Shown: positions 25,201-37,200 of the stretch, one piece after another
Position numbering within the stretch: the first letter of the stretch is position 1
Layout: every line of letters begins with the position of its first letter
Source of the DNA: Apostichopus parvimensis
Lineage: Eukaryota; Echinodermata; Holothuroidea; Aspidochirotida; Stichopodidae
DNA length: 43,063 nucleotides
Assembly (NCBI GenBank): GCA_000934455.1
Contig: KN887292.1
Span: forward strand, 1-43,063
Reading direction: 5' to 3'
The notes under the pieces: model-generated
What the model was told of the DNA's origin: nothing
What the model saw: only the letters and a program-made list of their open reading frames with translations
Database searches by the model: none
Made by a program: the position numbers and the translations under genes

Positions 25201-28200
25201 TGTTTTATAACGATCTATTTTGATCCATCTCTATTCAGGGTTTTTTCTGACATGTTTCGGCGTTTTGTTGGGCTTGTTTGTTTTGACATTTGCCACACAG
25301 TAACCAAAAGAAATGGACAGGTGTAAAAGAGTGTCTTCAAACTAAAGTATGTATCATCTGCAATGTTTGGTCCCAGAGGTGCACCTACGAGTATTAATGA
25401 GAATTAGGTCTACAGAGACTGCTGACCCATGCAAAGGCCAAGTAACTAAATTTACTTCGCTCCTCGCTTACCTGTCTCCTCACAACCTTAGCACCACGTT
25501 CTACCCTGCCTAGAATGTCCTGGTAACAAAGGCAGAGGAACTTATTACTAGTATGAAACACAAATACTAATTTTATATAATCTTAAATGTTCCTTTGACA
25601 CGCAACAACACCTACTAAAGCTATTTTTCCCCCTACTTTTCAAAAGGCGTCATTTCTCTCGGACCAACCAGAAGCCTACCTTCCATTCCTGTCCTCCTTC
25701 TTGGAGTCGCAAATGTTCGCGACCTTCATCGACAACAAAATCATCAGTGGCTTNNNNNNNNNNNNNNNNNNNNNNNNNNNNNNNNNNNNNNNNNNNNNNN
25801 NNNGAGGCATGAGCAGACACTGGTTGGATCCCCTGGGAGGGGTTACAGCTTGGAGAGTAGCTTAGAGGGGGACCAGGATAGCTCCTACTCGAGTTCCCCC
25901 AGCGGGGGCGAGAGTCCCATCCCCATGATACCGAGCAAACTGGACTTCCTGACGAACAACGAAGTCGTGTCCAAAGTGGCGGCAATCGCGAAACGGACCG
26001 GGGTCATCCAGTCCATAAGCGACATCAATGTCGGACCGAGAGAAAACGAGACGACATCGCCCGAGAATAAGTCGAACAAGGAATACGTGGACGACATCGT
26101 ATTCAACTGTGCAATACGCGAGACGTTGCTGAGTCACTTGGTATCGCTGCTGAGGCATTACGAGCGATTCGTGATCCATCCGAAGGAGAGAAACCTGGAA
26201 GCTTGGTTCACCAACAGGGAGCATATGCATAACTATGACAAGGTGAGACAAAAAAGCAAATTTATATTGAGCTCTATAACTCTTATCATCTGGGTTTTTC
26301 ATGAAGTATTAAGCCAGCTCGTGGTAGATTATAACGAGATTTGGATTAGGTCAGCGTTTCCGTCTAATTCTGTGCTGAACAGGTGCGAAAGATTGGAAAT
26401 AGACAACCGCCTACGGCTAGAATCCAATGCGATTTCTTCATCGTGGTTGGGGCCAGACTGGGTCTTCATCGGTTCTCAATGATGGAGACTTTTCTTGCCT
26501 CCAGGTTATTGCGTATGGACTTTCATATGTTGTTTTTCTCATTCTTTAAGGATGTGTTTGTAACTTAAACCTTTTCGTCCTATTTCATTTGTTTATCGCG
26601 AAGGTAAAGTAGGTCGCATTATGACTTCACATCGTAGATTGTAATGCAATCATCAATTAGTCTTTCCAATACTCTTGTGACATTTCTGACGATACACAGA
26701 TGATATTCTGAGATTATTTAATATTTACCCATTACTGACTGAGAACGTTTAAATGTTCCCAAGTCATACTTTCCCAGGCCCCCCCTCACTTTTTCCGTTT
26801 ACCCATCCATAGAACTACCGTTTACACACAGTCTCTATTGCAAGTTTAGAGTCACTGCAGTGTCGCGAGTAGTCCATAGTTGCGCATACAAGGCATTTTA
26901 ACTATAATATTTGCCAACAGTCGTTGTAAGCATCGTAAACTCTCAGTCCGGAGAAATATACTTTCAGTCATCCTGGGATCTTAGTATTCTTGCAATAAGT
27001 GGCGGAAAACTTTACTAGTTCAAGAAACTAAAAGAAAACAATTTGAAAAGATAAAATATCCCCCCCAATAAACCCCCCCCCCCAATAAACAGCTCATGTA
27101 CAGCAAAATGCCTGCAGTGTGATGGTAAATAATATCAAATTTTAGAGAAACTGACATTTTGATCCTAGCAGGATATGCTTTAGAGTCGGACTGATATGCA
27201 AAACAGACAGAGGACGCTGGTAAATTTAGTACACAATTTGCACCGATTCAGTGGAAACTATTTGTGGTCTTTTGCTTAATTTCAGTGCCAGCCAATTTTC
27301 TACCCATTGTGTCCTTCGCATTGGACGTTTCTTACCCTTCGAACAGTGCGTGTGTTTTCGCGGTGTTTGACGATCGTCCTGTTTGTAAAACGCTGCCGTT
27401 GTTTATGCCTGTGCTGTCATATTTCTACATAGCATTCACAATGGGTAACTCAATCCCGCATTGATTATTAAAGGTAATAACCTCCAATTAGGCGACATTT
27501 CACAAGTCATTTAACCGTCCACCCACGCCAGCCGCAACTCGATCAGCCGTGTACGGCCATTTAATTTTTAAATTAAGCCAAATCAACTGAAAGAAATCAT
27601 CGTCGAATCAAAAAGTGTTTTATAACGATCTATTTTGATCCATCTCTATTCAGGGTTTTTTCTGACATGTTTCGGCGTTTTGTTGGGCTTGTTTGTTTTG
27701 ACATTTGCCACACAGTAACCAAAAGAAATGGACAGGTGTAAAAGAGTGTCTTCAAACTAAAGTATGTATCATCTGCAATGTTTGGTCCCAGAGGTGCACC
27801 TACGAGTATTAATGAGAATTAGGTCTACAGAGACTGCTGACCCATGCAAAGGCCAAGTAACTAAATTTACTTCGCTCCTCGCTTACCTGTCTCCTCACAA
27901 CCTTAGCACCACGTTCTACCCTGCCTAGAATGTCCTGGTAACAAAGGCAGAGGAACTTATTACTAGTATGAAACACAAATACTAATTTTATATAATCTTA
28001 AATGTTCCTTTGACACGCAACAACACCTACTAAAGCTATTTTTCCCCCTACTTTTCAAAAGGCGTCATTTCTCTCGGACCAACCAGAAGCCTACCTTCCA
28101 TTCCTGTCCTCCTTCTTGGAGTCGCAAATGTTCGCGACCTTCATCGACAACAAAATCATCAGTGGCTTTGAAGAGAAGGACCAAGCCTTAGAGATATTTG

Positions 28201-31200
28201 ATGGACGGATCAGGGAATGCCCATCAAGCGCCCCTCAGACACCCACGGATGGTGGGTGCATGTACATAAATGAAGCAGGTGATTACCATGACAACCTCAA
28301 GCCTACTATGAAAATATATCTATGATAGTCAAAGGCACTCTAATGAGCCTTTGTTGCGTTTTCTTTCCAGTCCGATTCAGTAATATGCTTTATATTCTTA
28401 ATTTATCACCGTTTTTTTTTTTGGGGGGGTGGGGCTGATTTTGACTTTGAATGAATGTGATTGAAATAAAAGTCTTTCTACCTTTTTTGACCATAAAGTA
28501 TTTCTCTGGAAATCTTTGTTGTCATTTCACCTATGTTTGCACTGAAATGGGAAAGATAGGTAGGGAGGGGTAGAAGGGTTATATTTGTATGAAAGGGTGA
28601 AACTTTGAAGGAAAATCAAACTAAGTTACATCAGTGAATGTTGTCCTCAAAATTTGTGACGTTATGATACTGTATTTAGTTGGTTGCACTGTTTGGCAAA
28701 TATTCTACTTCTAATTGGCCAGACATCTTGATTTTATCATATTTCTTACATATCACAAACCGAGTGTATTAAAATGTGTAACTACGAACCACTTTTAAAT
28801 AATTCCTTGTTTTGGCGACAACCAGAAATGTTTGTAGTGATATGTCATTGCGTTGTGGTTAAGGCAGTGGACTTGTGATTTAAGGCTTGCAGGTTCGAGT
28901 CTTGGCCAGATCATTAGGTTGTGTCTTTGGGCAAGGCACTTCATCTGCATTGCCTCTCTTCACCCAGGTGTATAAAAGGGGACCTGTGAGATCAACTGTC
29001 AGTTGGGGCTGTTTAGCTGCTGCCATGTGCAGGGATTGTCTCTATGTTTGACAGGTTATCGTTGACCAGGTTATTACGTGGTGATGCGCCTTGAGCACCG
29101 TGGATATGTCTGCGTTTATAAATCTAATTATTAATTAATTAATTAATTGTAAAACACAATGGAAATAGCGTCATCTAGATCAATTTCTCTTTTATATGTT
29201 GGTTTTGAAGACTGTCAACTTATTTGTTTTAAATGATGAATGGATAGGTGGGGAGAGGAGGGGAGGGGGGGGTGAGGAGGAAGAGGGGGATATTTGAGGG
29301 TTAAAGGTATATATTAATGTTTAACATGTACAAGAGTGCTGGACCCATAACTTGTTTTCCTTTTACTCATACAGAGGATATGATCTACAGTAGAGCAAGA
29401 AATATCAACTATGCACCCCCTGAACCCCATAAGCTACCCTTGCTTACCCCATCCACTTGCCACATCCCAGGATTTTTCCCAAAACTGGATGCTACACTCC
29501 TGGAGAAGCAACCATTCACTGATTGGTGAGTACTAGTGGTGGTGGAAGTCAAAAATTAAAACAAAAATTAAGCCACAGGGAAGGTATCTTTAAATTGATC
29601 AATTCCATCATTTTTTTTTGAGTAATACCGGGATGTTTCGGTCAATTTTTGACAGAGCGCAAAATCTACGCTCGCTTTGACTCGAGTCTTGTTTGATTAA
29701 TTTCCCATCTAACGATTCCTTACATTGAAACTTCCACAGACGGTTTGTCGTCAGCCATTTGTATTTCCATCCTGACCTTTACAGAGTTTTTTATTTATTT
29801 AGATATTTATTTCTATATATATATTTTCTGTTCAACTTGATACTTCATCTCTTCGACACTGCACGCATGCACGAGACTCGAAAGCACTATAAGACCGTTC
29901 GACTAATTCCTACCGCGGCCAAACATAAATTTGGAGAAAATTTGTCCTTGATATTATTTAATTTGGGAGTTCTGATAAGTCAATACCCTTCTCAATCCGA
30001 TTAAGCGAGGAGTTTTCTTTTTGGGGGAAATGGTCTTTATTACGGAGACCTTCAACTGATACAAAAACCTGAATCAATAGAAGTACCACAGATGACCATG
30101 AGTGTTCCAGTTTTATAGTCCGTTTATGCTTTTTGTGGTTTTTCTTGTTTTTGATTTGGGGGGGGGGGAGTGGGGGAAGCTTTGCCGTTAGTACATTCGA
30201 CACCTCTGTACGTTATTCAACTCTTCGAAGGAAGCCTGCAGCAATGCAATAACTTACTAAAATATCCTGATGTAAGGCCCTAAGTCACCATTGGGATGTT
30301 GGTGAATGGGTCGATAGTTTGGGACGAAATGGGCTTTCTTTTATGGCAAAGTAGATTATCCAAGAAAAAGATTTAACGTTTTAAGAAAGGCATGACTAGT
30401 AAAAATTAAGTGGTCAAAAACATGAAATAGTCAGAGACCAATGGACAGCAGCTCGCAAACATCAGTCCAGTCATAGCTACACCCATTTTCCTTGACTTTC
30501 CGTTTACGAATGATTTCACAGGGAATGTTTCTGATTGGTTGATAAATTCCAGCCACTTTTACCAAACTATTACAGACGCCCATTCATCACAATCCCTTCT
30601 TTGATCAGACTCAAATACCCTGCTAAATTTTTTCTCACCAGATTTGAAGTATAAAATAATTTTATTTACTGTCAGAAAACCGATACTTTTAGCTAGCTGA
30701 CTAAAGATATTTGCTTCAAAATGGCCGACAAAATGCAAAAATCCGACAAAGTTTTGAAAAATCTTTCTGAGTGAAGGCATTTTTTTTCCAATGGCTATGA
30801 ATGCCAGACAGGTTGAAATCTTGTTCAGAAAGATGTAGCTGTAGTGTTTCTGATCTCCCTGGCGTCCTAAGGTTTGCCAGTTATTGTTAATTACAGGAAG
30901 CGTTAGATGGAGTGAGCTCAGATGTTGCCTCCAGTAATGTCAATCATTTTTTGGCAAAGAATTTGTCAAGCAAGTGTTTGTTGATGGTAATAGATTTTTT
31001 TGGCTTCTCTAAAAGTCAATTACCTAGGTTGTTGATTGGAAATTTTCGAAAAAGTCTTTATTACGGAAAATTACGACAAACGATAAATTCAACTGTTTTT
31101 AAAAAGTGACTGACAGGACAATTTGTCATCTCGACCATGATATAACCATAAGTGATATCACAGAAACGACTTTGGAGTGACGAGAACGTGATGAATGACT

Positions 31201-34200
31201 GGAATTTGTAGAACCAAAAGAAAGCCATAGATTTGTTAGAAATGTTGGAAGAAGAATCATGAATAATTTTAACATGCAAATGTCCGTCGTAGCACTATTC
31301 CTTGGTTAAATGTTCCTTTTTTTACCTTGAAAAAAGTAATAAATAGACAACTAAAACTTGTAGCAAAATTAATAATAATGTTTCATATTTACTTATCAGT
31401 CAGAAGAAGCTTCGTCAAGAATTGTGACAGATAAAAATTTTGTTTTCATAAATTTTTTATTACTTTTTTTGTCAGGAGGACAAGGCAGTGTGAAGTGAAC
31501 CATTCAGAGAAGAACAAGAGATATCAACAGCAAGAAGAGAGTTTCAGAAACATCAGGGAAGAAAAGATGGTATAAAACTTAAGCCATTACCTTGTCAAAT
31601 TGTTTTCTTTTTTTGAAATAATTGGATCTTTGCAGTTTCAAGGAGACAAAAACCCGAAGCGTCATCCTACTATCTGATAAGAGTTTAATTCTGCGATGAC
31701 TATCTTTCCCAAACAGAAAGTCTTATTCCACTTGCGAGATTATGAAAGGTTTAATGTTCCTTCACGTACAAGGCTGAAGACTTGATCAAGTATAAATATG
31801 ACATCATCGAGCCACATGTGCTTCAATTTTTAATGGTTTTGCCCTTATTTTGCTATAATGTCTCTGTTTTTCTGTAAGGGAGATTGGGTTTGGCAAAATG
31901 CTGAATCTAAAATATGGAAGTTCTTAACATGACCTTTTGATGGCATTGAGTTTAGTGTCAACGCTGGTAATGTTCAACCTTAAAAATATGAAATGAAAAA
32001 TAAAGAGAAATTAAAAAGTTTAACAAAATGGCAGCTACCAGACAAAAGTATTAAAGTAGGTAGAATATCTCCCAAATGGAGACAAGGTTTGTTTTAGCTG
32101 TTTCGGGGGTGTTGTTCATCAGAAAGGCCTCTATGATACAAGTCACAGATGATAGTTGCTTCTGTGTCTCCTTTGATGTGGAACAAAATGAGACGTTAAG
32201 GTGTGGTTGATAGGTCTTTTTCACTCCTCACTTACCTGTCCCCTCACAACAACTGCACATTTGAGAGCACTTACGTAGTAACCCGCTTTAGCACTGACAC
32301 TGGTGATTGGACCATTCCTGTCCACCGCACTACTTTTCATTCTACCCCCCAAAGTGTCTACAAACATATCTGTTTGGAGATTTTTCCATTCGTAAAACTC
32401 CTGTACTTCATTTGTAATCATTTGATATCTCCACCCTATGTAAGGTACTGATTCTTATGATTGCCACTTCCTGCACGAGGAAAATGCCACCACTTATAGG
32501 GATGGATAGCATAGTTGGTAGAGGTAATCAGAAAATCTTCAGGTCACTGATATTTGAGCCCCGTCTACCCAACGATATTCTTTGCCCTTTTAACTTAAGC
32601 AATAATTTTCAGGTTTAAACTTTCATGATTTATGATGGATGATAAAAATGTTCATGATAAACATTAATGATTTACACAAAACATAATGTTTAAACGTTTC
32701 AAAAAGCAGGAAAAAAGTGTTCACTGTTTTCAAAGTAAATGTCAAAATGCCAATACTTTTATTCCCTAGGCATCTAATAATTTTGAAAGCTTTTGTATGT
32801 AGCAAGGTCTAGCCTTGCCTGCATGAGAATCAGATGATGTTTGTTTATAATACCTCCTGGTTGTTTCCGATCGCACCCCCCCCTTCCCCTCCCACCATGC
32901 ACTTTCTTGACTGTAGATATATTTATGTGTATTATAGTTTATTATTTATCATTGTCATCATACGTACATTATTTTCTGATCCCACAGCTGTACATAAAGC
33001 AAGCCCGTAACAGCGTCAAGAGTTCATTACTATCCAATTATGACATGAACCAAGCAAATCTCAGCTTTGTCGAGGAACTTCTGAAGGAATGCAAAGTCAA
33101 GGTAACCAAACCTTTTTTTTTCTTTCTGGGACTAACATTTTCTGTTCGCTTTTTAACGTCAAAATGCCTGGTTTTGCCTTTTGGTGTTCATTCCCTCCCT
33201 AGTCTCCTAATGATGATATTAAAATCAGATTTGTTCATGTAAGTTTTTTCAGTTTGTACTCTGTAGGAGCCTGTCAAATATCAGAAAGGAGCCTGAAAGT
33301 TGTCATTTTTTGCACAGTTCTTTTGAACACAATTGTAAGACTTTGAGTTGCATCATCGGTGCTCTTTTGAAATTTATAATTGTGCTATAGTGCCCTTTAG
33401 TTTTTACTGATGTGTGACACCAGTTCCCCCTCCCTCCACTGATGCATATCTCCTGCCCATTTTCAAAGTTATGTCAAGCCTTGTGAGTACAGCTCAAAAT
33501 CATCATGGGGGGGGGGAGGGAGGGGTGGAGGGAGGGAGGGGTGGAGTAAGGAAGGAGGGGGAATGGTTTGATTCTTTGACTTAGCACTGTCCCAAGATAT
33601 TTATAACAATTTGAAACTTTCTATTCAAACCTATTCAGGAATCTCTCATCAGTAAACTTTCAGCATATTCTCTTTTTTTCCCCCGGTCTTCCTCATTTTC
33701 TCCTCCTGGTCAGTCTCGTCATGCTAGCTCGTTTAAAGCTGAGTGTCATGTTTAATATGGACATGTGTTTGTTGATCATCAAGGATTAATCAACCATTTC
33801 TTATCCATTTCAGGCGTTCCAACCTGTATCAGATCAAAATATCACCGTAATATCAAAATATCAAAAATAGTAAAAAATATCAAAATATCACGTGCCATAT
33901 TGCACCGGATCGTTGAGTTACGTTTTGCAATAGTGTCTGCATTTCAGAAAATTACCTTGTGAAATATCCCATCATTGAATGTTTTAGTGGCACGTTAACT
34001 TTTGAAAGCACTGCCATGCTGTGACATACATATATTTCTAAGTGTTTTGATTATGCTGTGAATTACCTATTGCTATCAACAATTTCCACAGGGTGATGTT
34101 TTTTTCTTGATTTGACTAATTAAAAGCAGTCATTTACCCGGTTTTTAATATTTCTTACTTGTTATATGCCAGTTGTCAGCTCATTTTCGAACAGGAAATG

Positions 34201-37200
34201 ACAAGTTGTAAATCACATTCCCTCCAGTAAAAAAACAGACTTTGTCTGTGTACATTTCTTAACAAACTGCACAACAGCCAAAAAAAAAGGAAGGAATAAA
34301 ATTTATTCTTGAGGCCACTGAACCTGTTTTCTCTACTCGCTGATGTTTCTAGCCTAACAAATGTAATGAATCTCATATTACATGACAAGTGCTCATTTTT
34401 GTCATGTTTGAAATCGACAATGTTGAATCTGCATTCTATTTGACTTTAGTTTTACTTCTCTTTATTAATTTCCCAAAGGACTCTCCCTTATTGAAGTTAA
34501 TGAAAAGAAGGAATTAAAAAAGAAAGCGAGAAAACGAGAGAAAAGTTTGATTTTCCATCAAGAATCTGCTGTATTTCCCTACATTGAAGATCTTTCATTG
34601 ATAATTGAACCTATCCATCATTTCGACTAATTTTTTTTTTTGTGGAGATGTGAAGTCGAATTATTACTTCGTAAAAAAAATAAATCCGTTCTTTATTAAA
34701 TATGTCGATGAATGATGAGCAAGCAAGACTAATCTGTTGGAATGATATATTTTGTATATGAGATTTCTAAAACTACAGAAGATAAAAGAGGCAGCCTATC
34801 ATTGTAATATATCACAATATCAGCCTAGTGTTATAATAGTTTCACACATTCTGCTATGGTTATGTAAGGAATGCCTGAAATATTTGACTGATAAATTGGT
34901 CTTTTCACTCATATGCTTGTAAATCTTATCTACACACATGATATGTTTTAGCTACTTTGCTGTCATTTGCTGCTTACATTCCGTGCTTGTGTTCTTGTAA
35001 AACATGAACACTCACATCTTTGTTTTTAAAGTTTAGTTGAAAAATTATTTTCCTGTGATGTATCTTCCAACAATGTTAATTCAATATACCTAGTACTTAC
35101 ATTGCAGGTGTATCTATCAGGCAAAACAAATGTGTGTACGTTGAAAACAGGATACAAGAGACCATCTCTCTTCTTGAATAGTAACCATTTGAAAGTTTCA
35201 ACTCTAGTGTGTAGTCTATTCATGTCAATTATGTATTAGGCAGAAGTGAAGAAACAACATTTGCAGGGCTTTAGATGCAAATTAAGAGGAGGTTACATTT
35301 AATTAGTTTAACAAAACCTCTTTTAATGGTCTCGGCCTGGACTCAGATAAATGAATGCGACTACATCTCTCTGAATTATTTTTCTGATGTCAAGTATATT
35401 GTGTGCATAGGATAATACTTCAAGCATATTTTTTGTTGGTATTATTATAATAACTGCCATATAACTAGGGCTGTGCACTACTATATTAATCACAGTGTTT
35501 ACTAATGATGATGAAGTGTTTTGATCAATCCCTACCTGCCACAACACTACATGCATTGCTACAGGACATGTTGGAATTTCAAATGTTAAACCAACCCCCT
35601 TTTTTTTTACCCTTTTAAAAGAAAATAAACTGTCCATGTCATCCTGACCATTTCAAATGTCTGCAGGTCTCAAACATCTGCGAATTCAAAAAGACTAAAT
35701 ATAGATCCTGTTCCTCAGCTTATTCTGATAGCGTGTGATGTAACGTCACGAATGCAACCAGTTGCTGTCATATAGTATTTGTATGTTCATGTGATTTTGT
35801 GTGTCTGTGTTTATGTTAGATTGTTAGCCTGTTTCTAAATGGAAACTAATCGTTTACTCCCTAACTCTTTGTGGTATTCCAGCTAAATCCAAATTATGCT
35901 TTACCAAGTGTAGTGAATATCAGAAGATAAAAAAAAAGTATTCTACAAATGTCTGTCATTTAATATGAAACGATGTGAGATAAAAATGTATACTGCTCTT
36001 GATGGTTTTGGCATATTCATATTTTAAGACATACCTCCCAGTCACAAAAGGAAGACACATGAAAGAAAAAGAAGAAGAAGAAAAAATAGGAGAATGTGCT
36101 TGAAAAAACATGCTAGAATATTTTGCTTATTAAAAAAAAGGATTTCATTTTGAAGGTATCGGAAAGTTTAAGACTTAGCTGTCAGCGTTTTCAAAGTTTC
36201 TTAGAAATGCTCGGGGCGAAGCAAACACACAAATACATTCAAAAGCAACATTAATTAGAGTGGGAACTGTATTGCATGACTGCTAATATTAAAATTACCT
36301 CGGGGAGTAAGTCGAAAGTGTTTTATCCCTGATCCGAGCCAATAAAAACTTTGATATATCCTCAGCGACATTCCAATGCGAGATCAGTTTTTTCTTCGTA
36401 GCTAAAGAGGTAAAGCCGCATCAAATTATCCCTCTTGATTAGAGTTATGAACCAATCCAGGAGGGAATCTTTTTATTTTTCTTCTTCTGTAAGAAATGTC
36501 ATCAAGGTGGGAAGGATATGGGAAACAAAATCAGCCAAATATAGATGAAGGCTATATTAAAAAAAATATTAAAAAAAACGACTTAAGGAGAAATATCCAC
36601 CCTGGAGATATATAATTTCAAGCTTGTGGGAATGTCCTACTTTTCACATCACCCATCTAACTTAAGCTCATTTCCTGGCAATTTGATAAGTTGTCCTTCA
36701 TTATTCTTCAGTTTTCTGTGTATAAAAAGTTGTCATCCTCTGCGTCTAAATACAACGCATAAATAATACAGTGGTTTCTTGGGGGGGGGGGGGGGGGGGA
36801 AAGGTGTTGCTAAGTTCAAATCAGAAAGTAAAGTTTGACTTTTGAAAGATTTCAGGAAAGTTTTTTGACAATTTTTCCAAAGGAAAGTGAAGAACCTATT
36901 TAAAGTTAATCACTGAGCCCCTAATTATGACCAAAAAAAAACAAAACTTGATTTTTCTGGAAAACAAGAACTGTGTTAATGTTTTCCTGATGTTGAACCA
37001 ACCCTGTGGTTTTGTCTTAAAGGGGAGTCTTCCACGATGACACACCACCTAAAAATAGCTTGTGGTGTCTGCAGTGTAGGAGACACCTTCGGTTCGAATA
37101 AATCTTTACAAATGTTGTTAGTTTTGTAGTTCAGTTTAGCAAAAGGAGATTAGGAAGGACAACCAAGTCCCTATCAAGGACCCTAGTGTGACCCCATCAA

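Larger units (their letters stand above)
23387..25753 (+). repeat. Left copy of 2.37-kb direct duplication (left contig end)
   Basis: It matches 25804-28168 almost base for base (offset 2417 at the start and 2415 at the end). It begins inside exon 23181-23825, crosses the intron, and stops inside the next exon where the N run begins. I count roughly 20 differences, including small indels around 24235-24260 and 24805-24815; identity is about 99%. Confidence 0.95.
23826..28061. other. Intron, phase 0, represented twice around the gap
   Basis: Real length is about 1.8 kb (23826-25646, or 26243-28061). Both copies carry the same partial dispersed repeat (25459-25543 and its twin near 27875-27958) and C-runs (near 24660 and 27070). 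Frames at 24780-25049 and 27264-27464 match each other but are broken differently, so they are not a gene. Confidence 0.85.
31570..32987. other. Intron, phase 0, with dispersed repeat and tRNA-like head
   Basis: It holds a copy of the TTACCTGTCTCC-type repeat (about 32215-32450), then a decayed tRNA-like SINE head (about 32503-32575). A C-run lies near 32876. The pyrimidine tract before the CCCACAG acceptor is modest. Confidence 0.8.

Noticed and set aside
25650-25985. Minus-strand frame running across the N gap
   Set aside because: Antisense shadow of the DENND5 exon; the gap residues are undefined.
23387-28168. True tandem duplication of d-DENN exons as a lineage novelty
   Set aside because: Both breakpoints fall exactly at the N gap and each copy is incomplete at the gap side; an unmerged overlap explains this better.
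32841-33242. 133-residue + frame taken as a gene start
   Set aside because: Only 32988-33101 inside it is coding (DENND5 RUN1 exon); the rest is intron read-through.
36781-36799. 20-base G run as a functional element
   Set aside because: Homopolymer runs of this kind occur in several introns here and their length is unreliable in assemblies.
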